This document shows, piece by piece, positions 34,901 through 44,845 of a DNA stretch of 64,000 bases (positions are counted from its first letter, which is position 1; each line of letters begins with the position of its first letter). This stretch comes from Acidobacteriota bacterium (GTDB lineage: Bacteria; Actinomycetota; Acidimicrobiia; ATN3): NCBI GenBank assembly GCA_003577105.1, contig QEUQ01000016.1:27205-91204 (forward strand), given 5' to 3'. The notes beneath the pieces were generated by a model. That model was not told the DNA's origin. It did no database searches and saw nothing but the letters and a program-made list of their open reading frames with translations. The position numbers and the translations under genes were made by a program.

Positions 34901-34976
34901 CCGACCGTGCTCAGGCGCGCCGCGACTTCGGGCGAGCGCGCAACGCCGGGGTCAATTCGCTGTCAGAATCACTCGC

Positions 34977-35726
34977 GTGAGCAGTCAAGCTGACGAGAAA
35001 CACGGGCAGGCGAGTGAGGATTCCGCCAAGAGGGCGCGTCTTCTCCCCCGCCGGCGCTTGCGAGACGCGCTTAGAGAGGGTGACAGCTACGCTCTACTGC
35101 TGATCGCCCTTGCCGCACTCTTCATCGTGATACCCATCTTCGGCGGATCCCCAGCCGGACGCTTCGCAAGCGATGTTCTTGTCTCGGGAATCCTCCTGCT
35201 TGGACTACATACATCGCATGTGCGCAATCGCGGCTGGCGCTTTGCCCTCTTGATTGCAGCAATCAACATTGTCGCTGCAGCGTTCGCGCTCTTCTTCGAT
35301 TCCAGGCTCGCAACAATCGTCAGTCACAGTTCTTCAGGAGCGCTGCTGCTCCTTACGCCCGCAGTCGTCGTTCGGCGAATACTGAGTCACCGGGTGGTAG
35401 CGGCCGAGACAATTCTTGGGGCGATCTGTGTGTATCTCATGATCGGGTTTGCGTTCGCGTTCGTGTACACAGTGGTAGGGCAGATCTCCAGCCAGCCGAT
35501 CCTTGCCGGCCAGCCAGACGGCACGACTCCAAACTACCTGTACTTCAGCTACGTAACGATGACAACGCTCGGCTATGGCGACTTGAGACCAGCGACAAAG
35601 GCGATGCAATCGCTTGCCGTCGTAGAGGTCCTAACCGGGCAGCTGTTTCTCGCGATTGCGATTGCCAGGCTTGTCACCACATTCCGGCTTCAACGACCTC
35701 AGACCGAGGTTGACGACGCGAGCTAA
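34977..35726 (+). CDS. Two-pore-type potassium channel (Ion_trans_2)
   Basis: From GTG 34977 the protein has 249 residues with a basic cytoplasmic N-terminus, about five hydrophobic segments, then the pore: YFSYVTMTTLGYGDLRPATKAMQ with the TxGYGD potassium selectivity filter, and a last helix ending before a short tail. No RCK domain is fused. Longer in-frame starts upstream overlap the preceding gene and would add low-quality Ser/Arg-rich sequence. The DHA2 exporter follows after 35 bp. Confidence 0.87.
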   Translation: MSSQADEKHGQASEDSAKRARLLPRRRLRDALREGDSYALLLIALAALFIVIPIFGGSPAGRFASDVLVSGILLLGLHTSHVRNRGWRFALLIAAINIVAAAFALFFDSRLATIVSHSSSGALLLLTPAVVVRRILSHRVVAAETILGAICVYLMIGFAFAFVYTVVGQISSQPILAGQPDGTTPNYLYFSYVTMTTLGYGDLRPATKAMQSLAVVEVLTGQLFLAIAIARLVTTFRLQRPQTEVDDAS

Positions 35727-35761
35727 GGCAACGGCGCAGCAGGTGGGCAAGGAGTGAGCAT

Positions 35762-37360
35762 TTGAAGAAGTGGCGAGTGCTAGTTGTTCTGGCAGCGGCG
35801 CAATTCGTGTTGGTCATTGACACGTCGGTAATGAACGTCTCGATCAGCCAACTGGTTCATGATTTCGAAACGGACGTCTCGACGATTCAGTCCATCATTG
35901 CCCTCTTCTCACTCGTAATGGCCACCTGCATGATCGTGGGTGGAAAGATCGGCGACATCGCGGGACGCAAGAAGGCGTTCGTAATAGGCCTGGTGATCTA
36001 CGGAATAGGGTCTCTTACGACATCGCTCTCGCCATCGATTGCCGTGCTCACCATCGGTTGGTCAATCCTTGAGGGAATCGGTGCCGCGCTGGTGATGCCG
36101 GCGCTCGTCGCGCTGATTGCCATCAACTACTCCAAGAAGGACCGAGCCCTCGCCTATGGGGTGATCGGCGGTATCTCAGGCGCGGCGGTCGCGGTCGGGC
36201 CAATCGTTGGCGGCTGGGTGACCACCAACCTGACGTGGCGAGTCGTCTTCGCGGCTGAAACGGTAATCGTTGTGGGAATTCTGGCTGTGATGGGATGGAT
36301 CACCACACAGCCACCGGCAGAACCCAGGCCTCAGCTAGATTGGACTGGTGCTCTCCTGTCGGCCGCCGGCCTCGGCCTGATCGTGATCGGCGCCCTCATG
36401 GGCGGCAGCTGGGGATTCATTCAACCTCGGACCTCGGCGTCGATCCTCGGGTTCGCGCCAACACTGTTCGTGATAGCCAGCGGAGTGGGCGCCCTCGGCA
36501 TCTTCACAGGGTGGCTCAGGAGGCAGAAGGCGGCAGGCAAGGATCCCCTGATAGATCCGGAGATCATGCATAATCGAACCCTCAGAGCCGGCCTCTCCAC
36601 GTTGCTCCTTCAGCAGACCGTACTGATGGGGATCTTCTTCGTAATCCCCCTCTATCTCCAGGTTGTACTCGGAAAGAACGCCTTCGACACTGGTGTGAAG
36701 CTCCTTCCCGTCTCGATCGCGTTGGTGATTGCCTCAGTGGGCGGATCCCGCCTCGGGGAAGTCTTGTCGCCGCGCGCGATCGTTCGAGCTGGGCTCGGAG
36801 TTCTGCTGGTTGGATCGATTCTGCTTCTCGGGACAATCAAGCCTGAACTAGAGGGGATTCCGTTTGCCGTGGCGCTGGCGCTCATTGGAATCGGTATCGG
36901 ACTGCTGGCGTCACAGATCGGCAACATACTGCAGTCGTCTGTGCGGGAGAGCGAACGCGGCGAGGCGGGCGGACTCCAGTACACCGCCCAGAACCTGGGG
37001 TCCTCGCTAGGAACGGCCCTGATCGGCGCAATTGTCATTGGGGCGCTCGCCACCGGATTCCTGAACCAGCTCAACGCCAGCCCTCAGCTCTCCGAAAGCA
37101 CCAAAGACCGTGCAGGAATCCGACTGGAATCGGGTATTAGCTTCGTCAGCGTGGACGAAGTCCGCCAGGGTGTCAGCGAGGCCAACCTCCCTCCAGATGA
37201 GCAAGAGGCAATCGTCGATGGATACGCCGCCTCGCAGCTTTCGGCCTTGAAGCTCGGGTTGTTGTTTGCCTCAATTCTTGCCTTTGCCGCCTTGTTCTTC
37301 ACGGCCTCACTGCCGACCGAGAAGGTCGCCACGGAGCCGGAGCGCGAGCCAATTGGGTAA
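35762..37360 (+). CDS. DHA2-family (EmrB/QacA) MFS exporter, 14 TM
   Basis: A 532-residue polytopic protein. LVIDTSVMNVSISQL is the motif D1-like first helix; GGKIGDIAGRKKAFV is motif A; GGISGAAVAVGPIVGGWV is motif C typical of drug:H+ antiporters. About 14 hydrophobic segments can be counted. Its C-terminal loop (residues ~440-495) is long and charged, between the last two helices. TTG 35762 follows AAGGAG at a good distance. It probably exports a lipophilic compound; its ligand is unknown. The stop overlaps the TTG start of the DUF2252 gene by 8 bp. Confidence 0.9.
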   Translation: MKKWRVLVVLAAAQFVLVIDTSVMNVSISQLVHDFETDVSTIQSIIALFSLVMATCMIVGGKIGDIAGRKKAFVIGLVIYGIGSLTTSLSPSIAVLTIGWSILEGIGAALVMPALVALIAINYSKKDRALAYGVIGGISGAAVAVGPIVGGWVTTNLTWRVVFAAETVIVVGILAVMGWITTQPPAEPRPQLDWTGALLSAAGLGLIVIGALMGGSWGFIQPRTSASILGFAPTLFVIASGVGALGIFTGWLRRQKAAGKDPLIDPEIMHNRTLRAGLSTLLLQQTVLMGIFFVIPLYLQVVLGKNAFDTGVKLLPVSIALVIASVGGSRLGEVLSPRAIVRAGLGVLLVGSILLLGTIKPELEGIPFAVALALIGIGIGLLASQIGNILQSSVRESERGEAGGLQYTAQNLGSSLGTALIGAIVIGALATGFLNQLNASPQLSESTKDRAGIRLESGISFVSVDEVRQGVSEANLPPDEQEAIVDGYAASQLSALKLGLLFASILAFAALFFTASLPTEKVATEPEREPIG

Positions 37361-38792
37361 GACCGAGCGCGAGACGATTCGCCCACTGGATCTGAACAAG
37401 CTATTGGGTCTCAACGGCCTCAAGCGGGCAGCACAAGTCATGGAGCCGGCTGATGGAATGAGCCGCGCAGACCTGAAGGCCATTGGACGCGAGTGCCGGA
37501 GGCGAGTGCCGCGAGATGCCCACGCGGAGTGGACCACTTTGAAGCGCGATCGCAGCGTCCTCGCACTGCATAGGAAGGCTACTGCGGGCCGCATCAGGGA
37601 GCTGATTCCAGTCCGATTTGGCCGCATGCTGGCAAATCCATTTGCCTACTTCAGGGGCGCTCCCGCGGTCATGGCCCACGATCTCGCTTCACTGCCGAAC
37701 ACCGGCATTTGCACCCAATCCTGTGGCGACGCCCATTTGTCCAACTTTGGAGCGTACGCCTCCCCCGAACGGCGACTCGTATTTGATGTGAATGACTTCG
37801 ATGAGACCCTAGAGGCACCGTGGGAATGCGATATCAAACGCCTCGCATCGAGCATCGTGATCGCCGGGCGCGACAAGGGTTTAGACGAGAACTTCTCCAG
37901 GGATTGTGCAGTCTCAGCTGGGCGCGCCTATCGCGAACTGCTTGCCCAGATGGCCGAGCTGAGCGTGATGGAAATCTGGTACCTAAGCATCGACGTTGAG
38001 GAAATCGCGTACGCGCTCGACTCAGCAGGGCGAGCGAACGTCAAGAAGGCCGCGCGCAAGGCTCGCAAGAAAGACAGCCTTCAGGCATTTCGGAAGCTGA
38101 CGGAGCAGATCGACGGCAGGGCTCGGATTCGCGACAACCCGCCGGTAGTTGTCCACGATCGACAAACTGACGACCACGCCCGGGTGAGGCGATTGTTGAG
38201 GCGCTATGCATCAACCCTCCCAATTGGACGACGACGACTCATTGACGACTTCCAGGTTGTTGACGTGGCTCGCACGGTGGTCGGCGTCGGTAGCGTTGGA
38301 ACTCGCTGCTTCCTGGTACTCCTAGCTGCGAAAGCAGACGGAAGTCCGCTGCTTCTTCAAGTCAAACAAGCATTGCCGTCGGTGCTTGAACCCTATGCGG
38401 GCGCGAGCAAGTGGAGCAGCCATGCCGAGCGCGTCATTGAAGGGCAGCTCTTGATGCAAGCTGCAAGCGATCCGTTTCTCGGGCACATTTCGGCGAACCG
38501 CCGAGACTTCTATGTCCGCCAGCTTCGCGACATGAAGGGCTCGGCTGACGTCGACGCCATGACACCCTCCGGCTTCATGGACTACTCACAGCTCTGCGCT
38601 GCAACGCTTGCCCGCGCGCACGCTCGCAGCTGCCATCCATCTCTAATTTCCGGATACCTCGGGTCCAACGGCAAATTCGATGAGGCGCTCGGCGAGTTCG
38701 CCGTCGCGTATGCCGATCAAAACGAGCTCGACTACGAGGTGATGCTCAATGCCGCCAAGGCGGGTCGCATCGTTGCCGAAAGCGACTTGTGA
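37353..38792 (+). CDS. DUF2252 family protein (kinase-like fold)
   Basis: DUF2252 features: RMLANPFAYFRGAPAVMAHDL, TQSCGDAHLSNFGAYASPER, FDVNDFDETLEAPWECDIKRLA and LQVKQALPSVLEPY. GDAHLSNFG and DFDET resemble the catalytic and metal-binding loops of aminoglycoside-kinase-like enzymes, so a phosphotransfer role is possible but unproven. TTG 37353 (GGAG upstream, 8-bp overlap with the exporter) gives 479 residues; ATG 37440 is the next option. The conserved region starts near MSRADLKAIGRECRRRVPR either way. Ends 28 bp before the convergent SDR. Confidence 0.82.
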   Translation: MGKTERETIRPLDLNKLLGLNGLKRAAQVMEPADGMSRADLKAIGRECRRRVPRDAHAEWTTLKRDRSVLALHRKATAGRIRELIPVRFGRMLANPFAYFRGAPAVMAHDLASLPNTGICTQSCGDAHLSNFGAYASPERRLVFDVNDFDETLEAPWECDIKRLASSIVIAGRDKGLDENFSRDCAVSAGRAYRELLAQMAELSVMEIWYLSIDVEEIAYALDSAGRANVKKAARKARKKDSLQAFRKLTEQIDGRARIRDNPPVVVHDRQTDDHARVRRLLRRYASTLPIGRRRLIDDFQVVDVARTVVGVGSVGTRCFLVLLAAKADGSPLLLQVKQALPSVLEPYAGASKWSSHAERVIEGQLLMQAASDPFLGHISANRRDFYVRQLRDMKGSADVDAMTPSGFMDYSQLCAATLARAHARSCHPSLISGYLGSNGKFDEALGEFAVAYADQNELDYEVMLNAAKAGRIVAESDL

Positions 38793-38820
38793 ATTCCCAA
38801 GACGACAATGCGGTGCGTGG

Positions 38821-39588
38821 CTAGGGCGAAAGGTCATCAGTCGAGACGCTGATTCCCGCCATCAACCCGCCATCAATCACGAATTCTGATCCTGTGCAGT
38901 ACGCGGATTCGTCAGAAGCAAGCCAGAGGGCGAGACCGGCCACTTCGCCTGGCTCTCCAACCCGGCCAAGGGGAACCTTCTCGAACACTCCCGTGACGTC
39001 GATACCTCCCGGCTTGATCATGTCGGTCCTAATCCCTCCCGGGTGAATTGAATTCACCCGAATTCCGAGCCCCCCCAGTTCTAACGCCGCGCACTTCGTC
39101 ATGCCGCGCACGGCGAACTTCGACGCCACATAGCTCACAACCCACGGCGAGGCCGCCAGCCCCTCGACGGAGCTGATATTGACAATCGAGCCGCTCCGCT
39201 TCGAGGCCATGGCGGGAATCACCGACTTGATTCCAAGAAATACACCGACCTGATTGACGTTGATCACGCTCATGTAGTCATCAAGCGAACAAGTCGCTAT
39301 CGGTGACAACTTGACGATCCCAGCGTTGTTAATCAGGACGTCGAGGTGGCCGAATTCCTCAACCGCCGCGGCCACAGCTTTCGACCAATCATCCTCACTC
39401 GTCACGTCCGCGTGGAGATAGCGAACGGCATCTCCGAGTTCAGCCGCGAGAGCCTCGCCTTCCTGATCCAGGACATCAGTCGCGAGAACTCCTGCCCCCT
39501 CGCTCGCAAACAGGCGGACCTCCTCGGCCCCCATGCCTCTCGCTCCCCCAGTAATGAGCGCAACTTTTCCGTCAAGACGCCCGGCCAT
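38821..39588 (-). CDS. Classical short-chain dehydrogenase/reductase
   Basis: A 255-residue classical SDR: TGGARGMG cofactor motif, ATDVLD (Asp selecting NAD), NNAG, catalytic Ser in NISSVEGL and YVASK. The overall sequence is close to bacterial 3-alpha/20-beta-hydroxysteroid dehydrogenase-like and glucose-dehydrogenase-like SDRs. Substrate cannot be deduced. It is downstream of the secreted metalloprotease gene only on paper: that gene ends at 39616, and the SDR start lies further left, with 27 bp between them, so they may share a transcript in the minus direction. Confidence 0.88.
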   Translation of the reverse strand: MAGRLDGKVALITGGARGMGAEEVRLFASEGAGVLATDVLDQEGEALAAELGDAVRYLHADVTSEDDWSKAVAAAVEEFGHLDVLINNAGIVKLSPIATCSLDDYMSVINVNQVGVFLGIKSVIPAMASKRSGSIVNISSVEGLAASPWVVSYVASKFAVRGMTKCAALELGGLGIRVNSIHPGGIRTDMIKPGGIDVTGVFEKVPLGRVGEPGEVAGLALWLASDESAYCTGSEFVIDGGLMAGISVSTDDLSP

Positions 39589-39615
39589 CGGCAGTACCTC
39601 CGAAGTTGGATGTGA

Positions 39616-40980
39616 TCAGCGGGCGGAGACCTGAGTCGCTATCTCTTTGTCACCGCCAATTACCATCGTGACCGATCGCCCCTCGCTGACGACAACCCAT
39701 GTGCGTCCGCCAGCCGGATCTTGAGACGCCCAGCGCGACCCCCAAATGTCGAGAGCATTTCCCAGTTCTGATGCGTCCGCCTCGGTCGCTAGTGAGTACT
39801 CAGCAGCAAATAGCCGCTGATTCACGCATCCGACGTAGCGATACCAGTCGCCTCGCCAGCCGTCGACTGCTGATGCGACGTTTGTGATCTCGGCGGAGTT
39901 GAGAAGGAGAGAGATGTCGTATTCGCCCATCACACCCTCACCGAATTGAAACCACCTCTCACCTCGGATCGACTCGATTGTCTCAGTCACTCCACCAACT
40001 CTCACCGTGTCTGGAACCCAGCGTGGGTGACTGCTGCGATCGGGGTGCACGATTTCCGCGGTGCTCTTCGGTGGGTCTCGATAGAGCGCGTTAACCGCGT
40101 CCCAGCCTCCAGTTCTGTGAGTTTCAGAGACAAACTTTCCACCTGATGCGTACGGGAACATCATGTGCTCGCTGATGTAGAGAGGAATCGAGGCGTCGGA
40201 CTGGCCTTTCATGGCCGTTGCGAGTTGATCGAAGATCTCGGCGTTGTCAGGCATGTCGTAGCTCAGCCGCAGGTATTCCAGCGATGCCAACATGGCCACT
40301 CCCTCAACGACGGCGTCAATGGCCAGTGCCTCGTCGGATCGCCCGACTTCTTTGGCCGGCTCGCCCATCGCCTGGAGATTGAAGTGCTGATCATCGAGAG
40401 CATGGACGAGTTCGTGAGCAATGACCGAGCGGGTGACCGGAGATTGCGGAGATCCGAGGTCGGTCCTGACGACAAGAACCTTGGACTCATCATCGTAGAA
40501 GCCCGCAACCTGCCCGCCGAAGGCATCGCCGAGCTCCCCGGCTAGGTCAAGCTCAACTGGCAGCAGGGCTAGATACTTCAGCACATCTTCAGCACGCTGA
40601 AATGCCTCGCGATCAGACTCACCCTCAAAGCTCTTGCGGACGTACTCGCTCATTTGCTCGGGGCTCATGACCAAACGCCGGACTGGTTCGCTGAACTTGA
40701 GGCCCCGCACTCGTTCTACGTCTTCTGCGATCTGATCAAATGCCCGGCTCCACTGCGGTGAAGGCTCATCCCCCTGCGGTGGCGAAGCCTTGGACTCGGC
40801 CGTATCGGTCAGCGAAGCCTCTGTTGCGTTCCACGGAAGCCAGCAGGAGTGTGAGGTCCTTGGTATTTCAAGAGTCAATTGCCGACCGCCGGGCACGATC
40901 AAGTAGTAACCCGCGGCGCCGACGCCACCCGCAATCAGAACTGCTGCAGCAACAATAAGCAGGACAGTTCGCGAGCGCAC
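39616..40980 (-). CDS. Membrane-anchored or secreted zinc metallopeptidase (HExxH)
   Basis: A 454-residue protein with an N-terminal membrane anchor or signal (VLLIVAAAVLIAGGVGAAGYYLIV). The zinc motif AHELVHALDDQHF puts HELVH at residues 189-193; Glu226 in DAVVEGVAML is a good candidate for the third ligand, as in gluzincins. The remainder is not clearly assignable to a named family. It would work outside the cytoplasm. mcm lies 8 bp upstream on the same strand, and the SDR gene follows. Confidence 0.75.
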   Translation of the reverse strand: MRSRTVLLIVAAAVLIAGGVGAAGYYLIVPGGRQLTLEIPRTSHSCWLPWNATEASLTDTAESKASPPQGDEPSPQWSRAFDQIAEDVERVRGLKFSEPVRRLVMSPEQMSEYVRKSFEGESDREAFQRAEDVLKYLALLPVELDLAGELGDAFGGQVAGFYDDESKVLVVRTDLGSPQSPVTRSVIAHELVHALDDQHFNLQAMGEPAKEVGRSDEALAIDAVVEGVAMLASLEYLRLSYDMPDNAEIFDQLATAMKGQSDASIPLYISEHMMFPYASGGKFVSETHRTGGWDAVNALYRDPPKSTAEIVHPDRSSHPRWVPDTVRVGGVTETIESIRGERWFQFGEGVMGEYDISLLLNSAEITNVASAVDGWRGDWYRYVGCVNQRLFAAEYSLATEADASELGNALDIWGSRWASQDPAGGRTWVVVSEGRSVTMVIGGDKEIATQVSAR

Positions 40981-40988
40981 TGCGTCGC

Positions 40989-42695
40989 CTAGACGACCGG
41001 ATCCTCGACGTAGCGGCCGAAGACGTCGGCCAGCGCGCTCATGACCTCTCCCACCGTTGCCAACGCGCGCACTGCGTCGAGAATTGGCGGCATGAGATTC
41101 GAATCTGAGCGGGCTGTCTCCCTGAGTACATCAAGCGATGCGTCCACTGCCCCCTGATCGCGATCGGCTTTCACCTCGCCCAAGCGCTTCTGCTGACGCA
41201 CCTCGACCTCGTGGTCAATCTCTAGTAGTTCGAGGGTCTCGGGCTCCTGTCTCGCGAATTCGTTGACGCCAACGATGATCCTGCGCCCTTCATTCACCTT
41301 CTTCTCGAAGGTCCATGAGGCATCTGCGATCTCGCGCTGGAAGAAGCCGTTTTCAATGCCGGCAAGTGCACCGTCGAGCATTGACCCGTTGCCCATCTCA
41401 TCGACCTGTGTGAAGTACGCCTCGGCCTGACGCTCCATCTCATCGGTAAGCGCCTCAACGTAGTACGACCCCCCGAGTGGATCTGCGACGTTGGCGACGC
41501 CAGTCTCGTGAGCAATTACCTGCTGCGTGCGAATCGCAATCTCCACGGCCTTCTCCGTTGGAAGCGCGTAGACCTCATCCATCGAGTTCGTGTGGAGGCT
41601 CTGCGTACCACCTAGAACACCGGCGAGAGCCTCGATCGCAGTCCGCACGATGTTGTTCTCGGGCTGTTGGGCGGTAAGGGAGACGCCCGCCGTCTGAGTG
41701 TGAAACCGCATCGTCATCGAGCGGGGATCCTTGGCGCCGTAGCGGTCGCGTAGCCACCTGGCCCAAATCCTTCGGGCAGCCCGGTACTTGGCAATCTCCT
41801 CGAAGAAGTCGATGTGGGCGTTGAAGAAGAAGCTCAGCCTCGGCGCAAACGCGTCGACGTCGAGACCAGCCCGCATCCCCGCCTCCACATACGCAAAGCC
41901 GTCGCCTACAGTGAAGGCGAGCTCCTGCGCCGCGGTCGCGCCAGCCTCCCGTATGTGATAACCCGAGACCGAAATCGTGTGCCACCGCGGCATCTCAGCT
42001 GCGCACCACCCGATCATGTCGGTGACTATCCGCATCGATGGGCGGGGCGGGAAGAAGTACTCCTTCTGAGCGATGTACTCCTTCAGCATGTCGTTTTGGA
42101 TCGTCCCGCCAAGCTGCGCCGGACTGAAGCCTTGCTCAGCTGCAACGGCAACATACATGGCAAGCAGAATCGCCGCCGGGGAGTTAATCGTCATCGATGT
42201 GGTTATCTCGCCAAGCGGAATGCCGTCGAAGAGCATTCGCATATCGGCGAGAGTGTCAACCGCGACGCCGCAGCGCCCGACTTCGCCCTCGCTGCGCGGA
42301 TCGTCTGAGTCCCGCCCCATAAGTGTTGGCAGATCAAAGGCTACCGAGAGTCCGTCGCCCCCCTGTGCAAGCAAGAACTTGTAGCGCTCATTGGTCTCTT
42401 CGGCAGTCCCAAACCCCGAGAACTGGCGCATCGTCCAGAGCTTGGTTCGATAGCCCGACGCGTACGCACCCCTGGTGAACGGATACTGCCCTGGCACGCC
42501 AAGATGGCCCGGCTCGTCTGCGACGACATCATCTGATGTGTAAAGCGCCTTGAGAGGGATGCCCGACATGGTCTCGAAGTCCGCATCGCGCATCGTCGAC
42601 ATGCCAAATGCGGATTCCCATGCGGCCAGCTGCTCTCGCATCTTCTCGTCAGGCAATTCGATTCCTTCCTCGGGGTATGAGAATAGAGTAACCAT
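40989..42695 (-). CDS. B12-dependent acyl-CoA mutase large subunit (methylmalonyl-CoA mutase family)
   Basis: From ATG 42695 the protein has 568 residues, matching stand-alone large subunits without the B12-binding domain. [64 protein letters not shown] and [16 protein letters not shown] are the TIM-barrel segments of the family. It rearranges the carbon skeleton of a short acyl-CoA using adenosylcobalamin; the small subunit is not in the window. The segment [14 protein letters not shown] has Gln where methylmalonyl-CoA mutase has the carboxylate-binding Arg, so another substrate such as isobutyryl-CoA is possible. Forty-four extra upstream codons look non-coding. Confidence 0.9.
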   Translation of the reverse strand: MVTLFSYPEEGIELPDEKMREQLAAWESAFGMSTMRDADFETMSGIPLKALYTSDDVVADEPGHLGVPGQYPFTRGAYASGYRTKLWTMRQFSGFGTAEETNERYKFLLAQGGDGLSVAFDLPTLMGRDSDDPRSEGEVGRCGVAVDTLADMRMLFDGIPLGEITTSMTINSPAAILLAMYVAVAAEQGFSPAQLGGTIQNDMLKEYIAQKEYFFPPRPSMRIVTDMIGWCAAEMPRWHTISVSGYHIREAGATAAQELAFTVGDGFAYVEAGMRAGLDVDAFAPRLSFFFNAHIDFFEEIAKYRAARRIWARWLRDRYGAKDPRSMTMRFHTQTAGVSLTAQQPENNIVRTAIEALAGVLGGTQSLHTNSMDEVYALPTEKAVEIAIRTQQVIAHETGVANVADPLGGSYYVEALTDEMERQAEAYFTQVDEMGNGSMLDGALAGIENGFFQREIADASWTFEKKVNEGRRIIVGVNEFARQEPETLELLEIDHEVEVRQQKRLGEVKADRDQGAVDASLDVLRETARSDSNLMPPILDAVRALATVGEVMSALADVFGRYVEDPVV

Positions 42696-42760
42696 GGTGA
42701 GGATGGATCGGCTCACCGGGGCCGACGGGGCAGCAATAGCCGAAATCAGAGGAGCCACAC

Positions 42761-43360
42761 GTGCCCGACGAGGACTTGAGCGCTGAGCGCAAGAAGGCCT
42801 CCGAGGCCGATGAGCCTCTCCGGGCACTGCCCCACCTCAGGGGTCGGTCGATTCCGCCGCTCCCCGAACCTGGCCCGCCTGCAGAGATAGAGGACTTCCC
42901 GGAGGAGTCACCAAGAAAGGCAGGCTGTCTTGCCGCACTCGGTGCCTTCTCGATTCTCGTCGTCGGTGTCACGGTGATTCTGATCATCATCGGTGCCTTT
43001 CTAACGACTCAGAAACGCCCCTTTGCCGAATCCGAGGAGGTCACGCGGGCATTTCTTGAAGCTGCTACCGCAGGAGATATCAGCGGGATGCGCGCTGAGC
43101 TGAGTGAGGCAGGTAACAGGCAAATATCAGATGACTCTCTTGTGGCCATATCGCGTTTCACCCAGGATCAGGTCGGGCGAATCGTGAGGCTGGTAAGGAC
43201 CGAACAGGAGCTGTTCATCGACGATCTGACCGGGCAAGAAGCAGTGCACGTGGCATTTGTTGCACACGGCTCGACCTCATCGGCCACTGTCAAGGCCACC
43301 CTCCATGGCCCCGGAGGCGGTCTGAGGATTACAGCGGTGACTGTGCGCGAAGCCAAGTAA
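42761..43360 (+). CDS. Single-pass membrane protein of unknown function
   Basis: GTG 42761 has GAGGAG upstream. The 199-residue product has an acidic/Pro-rich cytoplasmic head, one membrane helix ([25 protein letters not shown]) and an extracellular domain with a mixed helix/strand pattern ([29 protein letters not shown], then beta-rich segments). This resembles small NTF2/DUF4878-like lipid- or cell-wall-associated domains, but I would not name a function. It is divergent from the mutase gene across 65 bp. Confidence 0.6.
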   Translation: MPDEDLSAERKKASEADEPLRALPHLRGRSIPPLPEPGPPAEIEDFPEESPRKAGCLAALGAFSILVVGVTVILIIIGAFLTTQKRPFAESEEVTRAFLEAATAGDISGMRAELSEAGNRQISDDSLVAISRFTQDQVGRIVRLVRTEQELFIDDLTGQEAVHVAFVAHGSTSSATVKATLHGPGGGLRITAVTVREAK

Positions 43361-43433
43361 GCGCCAAGTTCCGACCCAAGGTTCGCAGCCGCATTTGAGG
43401 AATTGCCCCCGCGTCGGGATCAATTACGCCGAC

Positions 43434-44681
43434 TCATGGTCCTAGAGCAGCAATAGAGGTGACGACTATCCCGTCAGAACGGACGTAGGTCGGAGAATTC
43501 GCGGTCACCACGGCAAGTCCGCCACATCGATCGCTTACGTCACCTGCTACTTTGCCCCTCAGCGACAGCAGGTTTGATGCCGCCTCGTCGATGCGGTCGT
43601 GCCCAAGCTTCACCTCGATGCCGATCCACCTGCCGTCACGCGACTCGACGATCCCATCTATCTCAAGGCCCTTGTTGTCACGATAAAAGCGGAGCGTAGA
43701 CCTGTGGACAGCGGCATAGACGCGCAGATCGTGAATGACTTGCGATTCAAAGAGGAAGCCTGCCCACTCGATCTCAGAGCGCAGCAGACGCTCCGGAGTG
43801 GCCCCAAGCGCAGCAATGGCTAGCGACGGGTCGGCCAGGTGCCGTTTCGGAGTTGCTGCGAGCCTGACCCGAGAGCGAAGACTTGGCTTCCAGGCATCTT
43901 GATCTTCAATCAAGAACTGGCGGGAAAGCGCGGCGAGGTAGGAGTGCAACGTAGCCTCTGCGACTGGCTCGTCCGATGCGCGCCCGATCGTTCGAAGTGC
44001 GGCGTCGGTCGCAACATTCCTCGCATATGAAGCTAGGAGCCTGCGGACTCGATAAGGATCCCTTCGCACGCCATCGATTCGAGCCATGTCGACCTCGATA
44101 ATCATGTCTAAGTAATCTGCGTTGGCGTCGAGGGCCTCTTGGGTCGTGAGATCGAGATTGGCAGGCCATCCGCCAATGGCCATCACCTCAACCAAGTCGG
44201 CCACTGATATGCGATCCGGTACCCGTGGTGGCAGCTCGCCGTCAAGCAGTCGGCCAACTGAAACCTTTCCGGCCGAGAGTCCTCGCTCCATGAAGCTCAT
44301 TGTTCTCATCGACACCGGAGCTATCCGCGCGGCGCCGCTATGGAGTCGCGATTCGCGTTCGGGAGTGGATGAACCAGTTAGGAGAAACAGCCCCTTGCCG
44401 GCGACGGAATCGATTCTTCCTCGGACGGCCTCCCAGAGACCGTCGGCCAACTGGTACTCGTCGATCAGGCGAGGGGCGTCACCGTCTAGGACGAGATCCG
44501 GATCTGTTTGAGCGGCGGTTAGTCCGGCGCGATCTCTATCGAGGAATATCGCCGACTCGGCAAACGATTCGGCAGTGGTCGTCTTTCCAACTGCTTTCGG
44601 TCCGGTGATAAGCACGCCACCGTGAGTACGCAGTCGCGCTCCAATTAGGTCTTCGGCAATACGTGAGCGTATTCGCGGCAT
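43434..44681 (-). CDS. AAA-type ATPase with DUF4143 domain
   Basis: A 415-residue protein: GGVLITGPKAVGKTTTAESFA is the Walker A loop, LIDEYQLADGLWEAVR the Walker B region, LFLLTGSSTPE sensor-1. The C-terminal part (AGFLFESQVIHDLRVYAA, FYRDNKGLEIDGIVE, WIGIEVKLG) is the nuclease-like DUF4143 fold common in archaeal and bacterial ATPases of unknown role. Glu/Asp/Lys in EIDGIV...EVKLG form the expected PD-(D/E)xK-like triad. A 23-bp repeat array stands directly upstream. The gene is isolated from its neighbours and could be horizontally mobile, though base use is not visibly different. Confidence 0.85.
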   Translation of the reverse strand: MPRIRSRIAEDLIGARLRTHGGVLITGPKAVGKTTTAESFAESAIFLDRDRAGLTAAQTDPDLVLDGDAPRLIDEYQLADGLWEAVRGRIDSVAGKGLFLLTGSSTPERESRLHSGAARIAPVSMRTMSFMERGLSAGKVSVGRLLDGELPPRVPDRISVADLVEVMAIGGWPANLDLTTQEALDANADYLDMIIEVDMARIDGVRRDPYRVRRLLASYARNVATDAALRTIGRASDEPVAEATLHSYLAALSRQFLIEDQDAWKPSLRSRVRLAATPKRHLADPSLAIAALGATPERLLRSEIEWAGFLFESQVIHDLRVYAAVHRSTLRFYRDNKGLEIDGIVESRDGRWIGIEVKLGHDRIDEAASNLLSLRGKVAGDVSDRCGGLAVVTANSPTYVRSDGIVVTSIAALGP

Positions 44682-44712
44682 ATGTCCTGAAGTGAACTCT
44701 TCGTTAGTCGAA

Positions 44713-44767
44713 TTGTACCCAGTATGCTAATGGGCTTGTACCCAGTATGCTAATGGGATTGTACCCA
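44713..44767. repeat. 23-bp direct repeats (2.4 copies) upstream of the DUF4143 ATPase
   Basis: Copies start at 44713 and 44736, with a nine-base third start at 44759 (TTGTACCCA). Each 23-mer begins TTGTACCCAG and ends TAATGGG plus one variable base. The two full copies differ only at that last base. On the ATPase strand, TACAAT hexamers recur every 23 bp, one of which (44713-44718) could be the -10. CCCA...TGGG half-sites within each unit suggest a protein-binding array. Probably an operator or a duplicated promoter. Confidence 0.85.
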
Positions 44768-44845
44768 CAGACGTATCAAACATGGTCGCGCCTGACAAGC
44801 GGCGGCAGGCAGCAGGCGATTGAGACGCAACCGGAGTCACGGGCG

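Noticed and set aside
43434..44681. Recent horizontal transfer of the DUF4143 ATPase
   Set aside because: Apart from its isolation and the repeats, no integrase, attachment site or clear shift in base composition is visible, so transfer remains unsupported.
44713..44767. CRISPR array
   Set aside because: Only 2.4 direct copies with no spacers between them and no cas genes; better explained as operator repeats.
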